DNA of 64,000 bases from Armatimonadota bacterium (GTDB lineage Bacteria; Armatimonadota; Fimbriimonadia; Fimbriimonadales; Fimbriimonadaceae), in contig WGMG01000006.1 of assembly GCA_016125185.1 (NCBI GenBank), positions 372,001 to 436,000 of the forward strand, given 5' to 3'. The notes under the pieces were generated by a model that had not been told where the DNA came from, ran no database searches, and saw only the letters and a list, made by a program, of their open reading frames with translations. Position numbers and translations under genes: made by a program. Below, piece after piece: positions 18,086-25,510 of the stretch (positions within the stretch are counted from its first letter, which is position 1; each line of letters opens with the position of its first letter).

Positions 18086-18574
18086 TTAGCTCATCCAGTG
18101 GACTTCGTGGTCGCCGTTCAGAATCTGAACCAGGTTCACTTGGCCGTCGTGGTAGCTCATGTGCAGAGCCGACCAGCTACAAAGGTGAGCCTTCGTGACT
18201 TCCATGCCCCATGGAGCCGTGATCTTGGTCATCCAGTCGTCCGTCGAAACGCCTTCGATGGCCGAGCAGACGTCAGCGACGCTGGCGTCCAGCTTAGCTT
18301 TGGCGATGTCCTTCGAGCTGATCGACGCGGCGAACGCATCTCGCTCTTCCGGCGTAGGGAAGCCTTTCGATTCGCCGCGCAGAAGCGAAGCGACGAGGTG
18401 GTTGAAGCCGATGACCTCTGCGGTCATGGCCAGGACCGATCGCGACTTTCCTTCCTGCGTACAGGTGCAGATGTCGTCGGTGCTGGCTTCGATGTCGCGC
18501 CCGTAAAGGTAGCCGCACTCCTGGACGATGCCAGTCAAAACGGAGGCAACAGCGTTGTTGGTAGTAGTTTCCAT
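18086..18574 (-). CDS. DinB family protein
   Basis: A 162-residue four-helix bundle protein of the DinB/YfiT type, which are putative metal-dependent enzymes, often thiol transferases. A His near residue 46 (GFNHLVASLL) and the C-terminal SYHDGQVNLVQILNG segment are at the usual metal-ligand positions, with WSALHMSYHDGQ giving two more His. The start at 18574 is fixed by a good GGAGA Shine-Dalgarno site 8 bases upstream, unlike most genes here. There are two further DinB proteins in the window (40.3 and 54.2 kb), all mutually diverged. Confidence 0.8.
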   Translation of the reverse strand: METTTNNAVASVLTGIVQECGYLYGRDIEASTDDICTCTQEGKSRSVLAMTAEVIGFNHLVASLLRGESKGFPTPEERDAFAASISSKDIAKAKLDASVADVCSAIEGVSTDDWMTKITAPWGMEVTKAHLCSWSALHMSYHDGQVNLVQILNGDHEVHWMS

Positions 18575-18695
18575 AGTTTTTTCTCCAAGACGCACCCAAT
18601 GCAAACAGTGCGTAATGCCGGAAAGTTCACCAGGGTAGGGCACCTCAAGTCAAGGGGCGCGCATTAAGGATCAGACCAAAGTTCCGAAACCGGCG

Positions 18696-20714
18696 CTACA
18701 TCCGCTCGGGCGCGCTCACGCCCAATAGCTGGAGCGTGGTTTGCAACGCCTTTCGCGTGGCTCGGCAGAGGTCCAGTCGCGCATTGGTAAGGTCTGGTTG
18801 ATCCTCCTGAATCACCCGGCAACCATCGTAGAAATGGTGGAACGAGCGCGCCAGTTCGATCGCATAAGTCGCCAAGCGGTGGACTCCGTAGTCTTCGCTG
18901 GCGCGTCTGACCTCGTCCGGCAGATCGACAATCTTTTTGATCAACGCCTTCTCACGATCGTGGGTCAAGAGTCCGCTGTTAGACTGCTGACCGCCAACTG
19001 CCGTTTGCTGACTCTTGGCGAGAATCGAACAGATTCGCGCGTGGGCGTACTGTACGTAGAACACCGGGTTCTCGTCGCTCTGTTTTTCGGCGAGGTCGAG
19101 GTCGAAGTCGAAGGTCGTATCGTGGCTTCGCATCAGGTAGAAGAATCGTGCCACGTCTTTGCCCGCCGATAGTTGGTCGGACTCTGAGCCCTCTGGCTTC
19201 AGCTTGACGCCAATCTCGCGCATCAGGTCGATGAGTGCGTAGATATTTCCGTCGCGTTTGCGCATTGGCGCCGGCTTGCCATCCTTCAAGAATCGAACGA
19301 GTTGGTAGATTTGAATCTCAAGCTTTGCCCTCGCTTGGGCAAGTGCCTTTTCGCAGGCCTCTTTTTCGCTGGAGTCGCGATAGAGTTTGGCTTGAACCGG
19401 GTCTTCTAGCGGTTCACCAACGATCGGCTTTTCCATCATCATGGCCGCCACGACGGCGGTGAGTCGCCCGATGTAGCCGTGGTGGTCGGGGCCAAGGATG
19501 GTGATGAGCTTGTCGGCACCGGCTGGGCGATTGAACTTGTCCTTGTGGTACGCAACGTCGCTTGCGATGTAAGTAAGGCGGCCGTCGCGACGGCGCACGA
19601 CGCGGTCCATGTCATCGCCGAGCTTGGTCGAGCGGAGCCAGAGGGTCTCCCCACTGTTCCCCTCCTCACCCGGAGAGGCATCTGGGTTGGGTGCCTCTAA
19701 TGGGTCAGGGTCGGCAATCGAGCCCTCCATCGACGGCGCGGCAAGCGGCATGATGGTCGGTACCAGGTCGTCGAGGTTGGGTTCTTCGCCGTGCTCGTCT
19801 TCGTTCTCCATCGCGGCGGTTTGCGACTCGAACAAGACGTCTTCGATCTTGAATCCCTTCGCCAGCTTCAATTTGGCTCGGGTCGGCAAGTAGTCAGCAA
19901 TGCCTTTCTCGATCATGCCCGCGATTTCGGTCTCGACGTGGCCGTTATCGTGAAGCGATTGCTCCGAATACCAGGTGTCGTACTCTACGCCAAAGGCCGA
20001 CAAAGCCTCTCGCTGGGCATCGAGCATCAGGTCTTGCGTCTGCTGTTGGTACCAGGTGATCTCGCGGCCCTTCTCAGAGACCTTCGCAGCCACGTCGTAA
20101 ACGTAGTCGCCTTTGTAGCCGTTGTCGGGTACGGGGCGACCTTCGACAATAGCCTTCACCGACTCGGCAAATAGCGCCATTTGCGTGCTGCTCACGCCGT
20201 CGTTGATGTAGTACTCGCGGTGGATGGTGTGCCCCACCGCCTCCAAAACGTTGCACAGTGTAGAACCGTAAGCGGCACCTCGTCCCGAGCCGATGGTGAT
20301 CGGCCCGTTCGGGTTGACCGAAACGAATTCGACGTTGATCTTGAGCGGGTTGGGCGTCCGCGAAGCTGATTCAAGCTTGAAACCATCCTGCAAGACCGTC
20401 GGTACGTAGCCAGCCACAAAGGAAGGCTCCAAACGTAGGTTAATGAACCCCGGACCGGCGACATCGACGGCGGTCAGGACAGAACCGTACCTTTCCAACA
20501 GCTTGGCCGCCAGCATCTCGCCGATCGCGCGGGGGTTCTGGCCCGCCGCTTTCGACGCGACCAGCGCGAAATTGCATGCAAAGTCGCCGTGGTCGGCATT
20601 CTTCGGGTCGGCGATTTCGACGGGGATGCTGAGAACTTCGGCAGGAAGCCGCCCCTCCCCGATGAGCTCGGAGATGACGACGACGAAAAGTTCGGAAAGC
20701 TTCGTTCTTAGCAA
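18696..20714 (-). CDS. argS: Arginyl-tRNA synthetase with altered HIGH motif and repeat-derived insertions
   Basis: Class I synthetase that charges tRNA-Arg. The N-terminal Add1 domain (SIPVEIADPKNADHGDFACNFA) is followed by the catalytic core, FVSVNPNGPITIGSGRGAAYGSTL. In the usual GPLHVGHGRGAA motif, both HIGH histidines are here Thr and Ser (TIGS). The KMSK region reads APMRKRDGN; the anticodon-binding domain closes with RLATYAIELARSFHHFYDGC. Two regions look inserted: an acidic/Pro-rich stretch before TLWLRSTKLGDD, and SQQTAVGGQQSNSGLL, encoded by a family B repeat at 18973-19013. Start TTG 20714 (MLRTKLSELF) is chosen because a TAAACT box lies 7 bases upstream; a GTG at 20765 would lengthen it by 17 residues. 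Confidence 0.92.
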   Translation of the reverse strand: MLRTKLSELFVVVISELIGEGRLPAEVLSIPVEIADPKNADHGDFACNFALVASKAAGQNPRAIGEMLAAKLLERYGSVLTAVDVAGPGFINLRLEPSFVAGYVPTVLQDGFKLESASRTPNPLKINVEFVSVNPNGPITIGSGRGAAYGSTLCNVLEAVGHTIHREYYINDGVSSTQMALFAESVKAIVEGRPVPDNGYKGDYVYDVAAKVSEKGREITWYQQQTQDLMLDAQREALSAFGVEYDTWYSEQSLHDNGHVETEIAGMIEKGIADYLPTRAKLKLAKGFKIEDVLFESQTAAMENEDEHGEEPNLDDLVPTIMPLAAPSMEGSIADPDPLEAPNPDASPGEEGNSGETLWLRSTKLGDDMDRVVRRRDGRLTYIASDVAYHKDKFNRPAGADKLITILGPDHHGYIGRLTAVVAAMMMEKPIVGEPLEDPVQAKLYRDSSEKEACEKALAQARAKLEIQIYQLVRFLKDGKPAPMRKRDGNIYALIDLMREIGVKLKPEGSESDQLSAGKDVARFFYLMRSHDTTFDFDLDLAEKQSDENPVFYVQYAHARICSILAKSQQTAVGGQQSNSGLLTHDREKALIKKIVDLPDEVRRASEDYGVHRLATYAIELARSFHHFYDGCRVIQEDQPDLTNARLDLCRATRKALQTTLQLLGVSAPERM
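18973..19013. repeat. Heptamer-type dispersed repeat (family B), copy 4, inside argS
   Basis: The plus strand reads CTGTTAGACTGCTGACCGCC followed by AACTGCCGTTTGCTGACT, the same units as the intergenic copies. It is translated in frame as about 14 Gln/Ser/Gly-rich residues of ArgS. Confidence 0.6.
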
Positions 20715-20721
20715 GCCACCT

Positions 20722-20727
20722 AGTTTA
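20722..20727 (-). promoter_or_regulatory. Leaderless -10 box of argS
   Basis: On the minus strand TAAACT is followed by 7 bases and the TTG at 20714. Confidence 0.5.
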
Positions 20728-20777
20728 CTAGAGTGCGGTATCTTGTAGGTTGTCTCGACCACCACGGGAGTACATGT

Positions 20778-20853
20778 GGGCCTGTAGCTCAGTGGTCAGA
20801 GCGGACGGCTCATAACCGTTTGGTCGGGGGTTCAAACCCCCCCGGGCCCACCA
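20778..20853 (+). tRNA. tRNA with CAU anticodon (tRNA-Ile2 or elongator tRNA-Met)
   Basis: A complete 76-base cloverleaf. The acceptor stem pairs GGGCCTG with CGGGCCC (one G-T pair), discriminator A, encoded CCA at 20851-20853. The D arm is GCTCAGTGGTCAGAGC; the anticodon arm is ACGG-CTCATAA-CCGT; the T arm has GGTTCAAA flanked by GGGG/CCCC. CAU may read AUG, or AUA after lysidine modification. The TTTGGTCG variable/T-arm part and the ACGGCTCATAACCGT arm resemble tRNA-Ile2 more than elongator Met, and the strong G1-C72 pair excludes initiator tRNA. I favour Ile2 without being sure. Confidence 0.95.
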
Positions 20854-20862
20854 TTTCTACCT

Positions 20863-20891
20863 CTCAGTTGGCAGTTGTTAGCCGACAGAAT
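20863..20891. repeat. Heptamer-type dispersed repeat (family B), copy 5
   Basis: CAGTTGGCAGTTGTTAGCCG followed by ACAG, between the tRNA and the next gene; it is the reverse-complement orientation of the other copies. Confidence 0.5.
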
Positions 20892-20914
20892 GTTCCCAAA
20901 AAGTCAAACGGGCA

Positions 20915-20920
20915 TATAAT
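20915..20920 (+). promoter_or_regulatory. Leaderless -10 box of the 20927 membrane protein
   Basis: A perfect TATAAT, 6 bases, then ATG 20927. Confidence 0.7.
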
Positions 20921-20926
20921 GGCCTT

Positions 20927-21394
20927 ATGTGGCCCTTGGGCACCGGAGGAGGCTTCAAGTTTGTCCGGGAGGGAAACGGCAAGGCAGAATTTGCCATCTT
21001 GGCTTTTGCTGGCCTGGTCTTTGTTGGCCTCCAAGGCTACGTCATCGGAGTGGCTTTCATCTTGGCCGCTATTTTTTGGTATTGGGTTCGAAATTACGGT
21101 CAGACCAAGGAAGTCCCCAACTCTTACCAGTCCGACGAATTCAAGCCCTTCTTTGTCGGCAAGATGAATCAGAACGTTGAGTCCGAAAGGCGTGAGCCCA
21201 ATTGGTTAACGAAAAGCATGACGATTGGCGAAGCTCGGTCTACCTTCGCCGCGTTAATTATCTTTGACTTACTACTGTTCAGATTGGGGATCGTCGAAGC
21301 GGTTGTCGATCATAGCTACAAGCTGATCATCGTCTGCATTCTGATTCTGGTTGGGGCGATGCGGTTCCTTTCCGAGTTCACGAGTACGATTTAG
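20927..21394 (+). CDS. Small integral membrane protein of unknown function
   Basis: A 155-residue product with two adjacent hydrophobic segments (ILAFAGLVFVGLQGYVIGVA and the following ILAAIFWYWV), a polar middle of about 45 residues, and two more segments near the C-terminus (STFAALIIFDLLLFRLGIV and YKLIIVCILILVGAMRFL). The layout 2+2 helices with a central charged loop is all that can be said. It is the only gene between the tRNA and the convergent peptidase. The perfect -10 box next to the ATG supports both the start and expression. Confidence 0.7.
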   Translation: MWPLGTGGGFKFVREGNGKAEFAILAFAGLVFVGLQGYVIGVAFILAAIFWYWVRNYGQTKEVPNSYQSDEFKPFFVGKMNQNVESERREPNWLTKSMTIGEARSTFAALIIFDLLLFRLGIVEAVVDHSYKLIIVCILILVGAMRFLSEFTSTI

Positions 21395-21444
21395 TCGCTA
21401 TTTTTCAGGAGGGTCGGTCACTCTTCCTCGAGCAACATGGCTGA

Positions 21445-22941
21445 CTAGTAGCCAGCCTCTGCCTTTGCCCAGAGGGCTTCCTGGTGAAGCAGATTTTCTC
21501 GAATCGCTTTGGGCTCGCCGGAAGCGTTTTCGTCGGCTTTGACCGTCCATCGCTTGCCGTCCATAGAGAGCTTCAGACCGGCCAACTTCAGGACTTCTTC
21601 GGCGGGTAGCTCGCCCGGCTTCATGACCCATTGGTCGTAGAGTGCACCGAGATCCTTGCCTCCAAACTTGACTAGTTGGCGGCGAATTTCGCCGTTGGGA
21701 AACGCCTTCCCGCCTCTGCAGATGGACCAGAGACCCTTTTCCACGTCATCCAAGGAGCGACGCCCCTTGCTCTTTGTGCGAATCTCGATATCAAAGAGAA
21801 GGCCCAGGGTCCATCCGGTTGGATAGTAGTTGACCTTGTAGCCACTACTCATCGAGTTGACGGCGTCGGGGGTACGGTAGCCGGAATCCCAAGGGCTGAC
21901 GTTGAATCGTTCTGCATTCGAGCGAACCGCCGAGATTTCGCCTCCGATCTCATTCAGAAGGTCTTGGGACGATCCGTATCCGGCACGGTAGGGAAGCATA
22001 AACGCATAGTAGTCAGTGACGCCCTCTAGCCACCATAGGTCGCCTGCAGCCGGGAGCCGGGTGTAATCGAACGGACCAAGAACCTGGGATCGGATTCGTT
22101 TAACGTTCCACAAGTGGAAGAACTCGTGAGCCATGCCCCCCATCGCCCCTGGGCCAAGGCCGGTGCTCAAGAATATCTGGGTGGAAGAGGCGTGTTCGAC
22201 GCCACCGCCACCATCTTTCATCATCGACGTCGCACTGATATGCCAAACGTAGCGTTCGAAGGGAGCTCCGCCAAAGAATCGAGTTTCGATTTCGCTAATA
22301 AACTTGGCCATGGCGACGGTCTTTTTCCGGTCGATCTGATCCCGGGCGGGCCCGCGGAACGCCATCGTGTACTTCTTGTTTCCAACGGTGTAGGTCTCTT
22401 CGACGAATTTCCCCAAGGTCACTGGGCAGTCGGCCAATTCGTCGTAGTTAGCGGCTGAGAATCCTTGCTTCTGCTCATGAAGGCTCGTCGCGATCTGCCA
22501 TCCGCTTGGCATATCGAATCGCACGTTACAAGGAGCCTCTTTGCGATCGGCCATGTAGAGATACATCGTCGGCCCGCTGTAGTGAATGCAGTCGGCATCG
22601 CCGCTGAACATGCCGAGGCGTTGCGAAGATTGATCGGTTGGGCGGTCGTAGGAGACGATGATCTGCTTGGCATGACCAGAATCGATGGTCCATGTGTCGC
22701 GATCATGTTCGACCGATAGCGACTCTCCTGACTCACTCTTCGCCGAAACTGTGTCTAGCGTCTTCCAATAATTTTCGAGAACATAGAGTCCCGGCGACCA
22801 ACTCGGGAGCTGGAGGCGAACTTTCGATTGTCCCGGTATCGCGTCGAATCGCATCTCGATGTGCACGTTCTCAAGGTTTGGAGAAGGGGTGACGACGTAG
22901 TCGATAGGATGCGATACGACTAACGCTAGACAATTTAACAT
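21445..22941 (-). CDS. M61 family (glycyl aminopeptidase-like) metalloprotease
   Basis: A 498-residue secreted or envelope protease. The zinc site HEFFHLWNVKRIR carries the HExxH motif, and WWLEGVTDYY provides the downstream Glu of the third ligand, as in M61. The N-terminal part (VHIEMRFDAIPGQSKVRLQLPSWSPG) is the usual beta-sandwich domain. The C-terminal PDZ domain common in the family is not evident; the tail is instead LAGLKLSMDGKRWTVK, a possible remnant. The start at ATG 22941 begins a short hydrophobic leader (LNCLALVVSHP) and has a TACAAT box 7 bases upstream with TTGCCT 18 bp further, so the extra 16 codons up to 22989 are unlikely. Confidence 0.85.
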   Translation of the reverse strand: MLNCLALVVSHPIDYVVTPSPNLENVHIEMRFDAIPGQSKVRLQLPSWSPGLYVLENYWKTLDTVSAKSESGESLSVEHDRDTWTIDSGHAKQIIVSYDRPTDQSSQRLGMFSGDADCIHYSGPTMYLYMADRKEAPCNVRFDMPSGWQIATSLHEQKQGFSAANYDELADCPVTLGKFVEETYTVGNKKYTMAFRGPARDQIDRKKTVAMAKFISEIETRFFGGAPFERYVWHISATSMMKDGGGGVEHASSTQIFLSTGLGPGAMGGMAHEFFHLWNVKRIRSQVLGPFDYTRLPAAGDLWWLEGVTDYYAFMLPYRAGYGSSQDLLNEIGGEISAVRSNAERFNVSPWDSGYRTPDAVNSMSSGYKVNYYPTGWTLGLLFDIEIRTKSKGRRSLDDVEKGLWSICRGGKAFPNGEIRRQLVKFGGKDLGALYDQWVMKPGELPAEEVLKLAGLKLSMDGKRWTVKADENASGEPKAIRENLLHQEALWAKAEAGY

Positions 22942-22948
22942 TAAATGA

Positions 22949-22978
22949 ATTGTAAGCGGTTGAAGCGCTAAGAGGCAA
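22949..22978 (-). promoter_or_regulatory. Promoter of the M61 peptidase (leaderless)
   Basis: On the minus strand TTGCCT, 18 bp, TACAAT (22949-22954), 7 bases, ATG 22941. Confidence 0.6.
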
Positions 22979-22994
22979 GTACTGGGCAAGAAGG

Positions 22995-23948
22995 TTACTT
23001 CTTAAGGAAGTCGGCCATTTCGGCACCCGGAGCGGGCTTTTCGCCGTTGTCCACATAACCGATCTTGCCGATGCGAGAGAAGGGAAGCCAGATGAATTCG
23101 GCGCGGCCGACGATCGAGGATCGCGGCACCAAGCCCCAGCCTCGGCTATCGAACGATCCGTTTCGGTTGTCGCCCATGAAGAAGTAATAGCCTTCGGGAA
23201 TTCGCTCGGCGGGGAGGGCGCGAACCTTCGGCCACTCGGTCTCATCGTTGATCTGGTACTTCGCGGCGACGCTGTACGTGCGGCCCACCGCGTTTGCATC
23301 GAACTCGCTGTAGTTCAGCGGAATGATCTCGCCTTTGTACTTCACCAACTTCCAGTTCGACTTCGGCGCCTGGTCGCGCTCGGCTCCCTGTAGAATTCGA
23401 AATAGCGTGTTGTCGGGATTTGTCGCCTGGGTGTACTGCTTGTAAGGCTCCCACAGCGGCTTGTCGTTGATATAGACCTGACCTTGGCGAATCTCGACCT
23501 TGTCACCGGGTAAACCGATCAGGCGCTTGACGAAGTCGACATTGACGGTGCCATCGGCATCCAACTGGTCGGGGTAACACGCCTGGACCGGTGGTCGGAA
23601 AACGACGATGTCGCCGCGCTTCGGCTCGGTGTAGCGGTAAATCAGCTTGTTCAGACCGATGAAGTCGCCGACCAAATTAGTGGGGACCATCGAACCGCTG
23701 GGGATCTGAAAGGTCTGAAAGAAGTATGGTCGGATGACCATGAAAATGAAAATCGCGGCGTAGATGAGGGCGTCGAAAAGTTCGCCCACACCGCCAAGGA
23801 ACCTCCACACGAAGGCGCGAGCCTCGCGTGGAGTGTCCTTGATGAATTTGTAGGATGCCAATCGATAGACCGTCAGAATCAGCGCGAAAATGAGGATTTC
23901 ACTCAGCGGTGTTCGCGCGATGTGGTCGATCAGTTTTTGGCTATCCAT
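22995..23948 (-). CDS. lepB: Signal peptidase I, copy 1
   Basis: Membrane serine protease that cleaves signal peptides. It has an N-terminal hydrophobic segment (LSEILIFALILTVYRLASY), a second one near residue 65-85 (ALIYAAIFIFMVIRPYFF), the catalytic Ser in QIPSGSMVPT, the catalytic Lys in DFVKRLIGLPGDKVEIRQG, and box E as FFMGDNRNGSFDSRGWGLV. It is 317 residues, larger than Gram-positive SipS because of a loop around residues 160-230. It lies 10 bases behind rplS; an almost identical copy is found on the other side of rplS. Confidence 0.95.
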   Translation of the reverse strand: MDSQKLIDHIARTPLSEILIFALILTVYRLASYKFIKDTPREARAFVWRFLGGVGELFDALIYAAIFIFMVIRPYFFQTFQIPSGSMVPTNLVGDFIGLNKLIYRYTEPKRGDIVVFRPPVQACYPDQLDADGTVNVDFVKRLIGLPGDKVEIRQGQVYINDKPLWEPYKQYTQATNPDNTLFRILQGAERDQAPKSNWKLVKYKGEIIPLNYSEFDANAVGRTYSVAAKYQINDETEWPKVRALPAERIPEGYYFFMGDNRNGSFDSRGWGLVPRSSIVGRAEFIWLPFSRIGKIGYVDNGEKPAPGAEMADFLKK

Positions 23949-23958
23949 TCGTTGCTAG

Positions 23959-24312
23959 TTACTTGCGTCGCTCTTTAATTCGGGCGTCCTTACCAACCTT
24001 GTCTCGCAGGTAGTACAGCTTTGCGCGTCGGACCTTACCGCGTCGAGTGACTTCGAACTTTGCAACGTTGGGCGAGTGGACTGGGAACGTTCGTTCCACA
24101 CCAACGCCGCTCGTAACTTTGCGAAGAGTGATCGTTTTGGCAATGCCACCGTGCTTGACGGCGATGCAGGTGCCTTCGAAGAGCTGAATTCGGGACTTGT
24201 CTCCCTCACGGACTCGGACGTGAACCTTTACGGTATCACCCGGCCAAATGGTTGGCGCGTCTGGGTTGATATTCCCCTCGGCGACGCTGGCCAAGATAGC
24301 TTGTTTCGACAT
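23959..24312 (-). CDS. rplS: 50S ribosomal protein L19
   Basis: Large-subunit protein at the 30S-50S interface. It shows the family pattern: [61 protein letters not shown] and the C-terminal [19 protein letters not shown]. The product is 117 residues from ATG 24312, which has a GGAAG Shine-Dalgarno-like site; the frame extends 26 codons further without homology. Its place between two signal peptidase genes is the common trmD-rplS-lepB order, here with lepB duplicated on both flanks. Confidence 0.96.
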   Translation of the reverse strand: MSKQAILASVAEGNINPDAPTIWPGDTVKVHVRVREGDKSRIQLFEGTCIAVKHGGIAKTITLRKVTSGVGVERTFPVHSPNVAKFEVTRRGKVRRAKLYYLRDKVGKDARIKERRK

Positions 24313-24442
24313 AGTTTTTGTTACTTCCGTATCCGTATTGCCTGCATTCTCCAGAACGCAAAATCGTAAACCCGTAGGTTTTGCATCCAACCCAGAGGCG
24401 CAACGGAAGTTCTGCGCTTAGGCCGAACTTCCATTCTGGCAT

Positions 24443-24459
24443 ATTTTCGACTCGAAAAT
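24443..24459. repeat. 17-bp perfect palindrome upstream of rplS
   Basis: ATTTTCGACTCGAAAAT, followed on the rplS side by a second inverted repeat, GGAAGTTC (24405-24412) with GAACTTCC (24425-24432). Both lie in the 162-base gap between lepB2 and rplS and may be a terminator or operator. Confidence 0.5.
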
Positions 24460-24474
24460 CCTTGTTGTCAGCGG

Positions 24475-25428
24475 TTACCGCAAGAACTCGGGGACCTCGT
24501 CGCCGTCCTGCTTCGGAATATGGTTGTCCACGTAGCCAACCTTGCCGATTCGGGTCAGGGGGAGCCAGATGAATTCGGCGCGTCCAACGATGGCAGATCG
24601 AGGCACGAGACCCCATCCTCGGCTGTCAAACGACCCGTTGCGGTTGTCGCCCATGAAGAAGAAGAATCCGGGCGGAATCTTCTCGGCCGGAAGGTCGCGA
24701 ACCTTCGGCCATTCGGCGGGGTCCTCAATTCGATACTTGGCGGCGACGTCGTACGGTCCGCCGAGATGGTTCGCGTCGTATTCCGTGTAGTTCAGCGGGA
24801 TCAGCTCACCCTTGTACTTCACGAGCTTCCAATTTGCCTTGGGATAGGCGTCGACCTCGGAACCTTCCAGGAGTCGGAACTGGGAGTTCTGAGGCGGGTT
24901 CATGCTTTGGGTGTAGTGCTTGTAGGGCTCCCAAAGGTGCTTGCCATTGACGTAGACCTCGCCCTTTCGAATTTCGATGAGGTCGCCGGGTTCGCCGATG
25001 AGGCGCTTCACAAAGTCGGTGTTGACCGTTCCGTCGGGGTCGATTTGGTCGGGCGTACAGGCCTCGGCTGGCGGTCGAAAGACGACGATGTCGCCCCGCT
25101 TCGGCTCGGTATAGCGGTAGATCAGCTTGTTCAGGCCGATGAAGTCGCCCACCATACAGGTCGGGACGAGCGAGCCGGTTGGGATTTGGAACGTCTGGAA
25201 GAAGAATGGCCGGATGACCATGAAAATGAAGATGGCAGCGTAGATGATCGAATCGCAGAATTCGCTGACGCCATTCAGGGCCTTCCAAGTGGTATCGCGT
25301 CGGTGGATGGGCGCATTCTTAATGAATTTGTAGGTTGCAACCCGGTATGCCGACAACACGAGCGCCAAGATGAGAATTTGGCTGAGAGGCGTCCTTGCCA
25401 AATGGTCGACGAGTTTTTGGATGTCCAT
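24475..25428 (-). CDS. lepB: Signal peptidase I, copy 2
   Basis: A paralogue of the 22995 gene with the same length (317 residues) and the same order of features: N-terminal hydrophobic segment, YAAIFIFMVIRPFFFQTFQI, catalytic Ser in QIPTGSLVPT (Leu replaces the usual Met after Ser), catalytic Lys in DFVKRLIGEPGDLIEIRKG, box E FFMGDNRNGSFDSRGWGLV. Both copies keep all catalytic residues, so both are probably active, perhaps with different substrate preference. It lies upstream of rplS; the 162-base gap holds two palindromes. Confidence 0.94.
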   Translation of the reverse strand: MDIQKLVDHLARTPLSQILILALVLSAYRVATYKFIKNAPIHRRDTTWKALNGVSEFCDSIIYAAIFIFMVIRPFFFQTFQIPTGSLVPTCMVGDFIGLNKLIYRYTEPKRGDIVVFRPPAEACTPDQIDPDGTVNTDFVKRLIGEPGDLIEIRKGEVYVNGKHLWEPYKHYTQSMNPPQNSQFRLLEGSEVDAYPKANWKLVKYKGELIPLNYTEYDANHLGGPYDVAAKYRIEDPAEWPKVRDLPAEKIPPGFFFFMGDNRNGSFDSRGWGLVPRSAIVGRAEFIWLPLTRIGKVGYVDNHIPKQDGDEVPEFLR

Positions 25429-25510
25429 ATTTCTTGAGCGGGTCCTGCCAACGTCTATTCTACAGACTTAAATACTACTAAGGCCACGGTTGGATTGAAA
25501 GTTCCGACTG

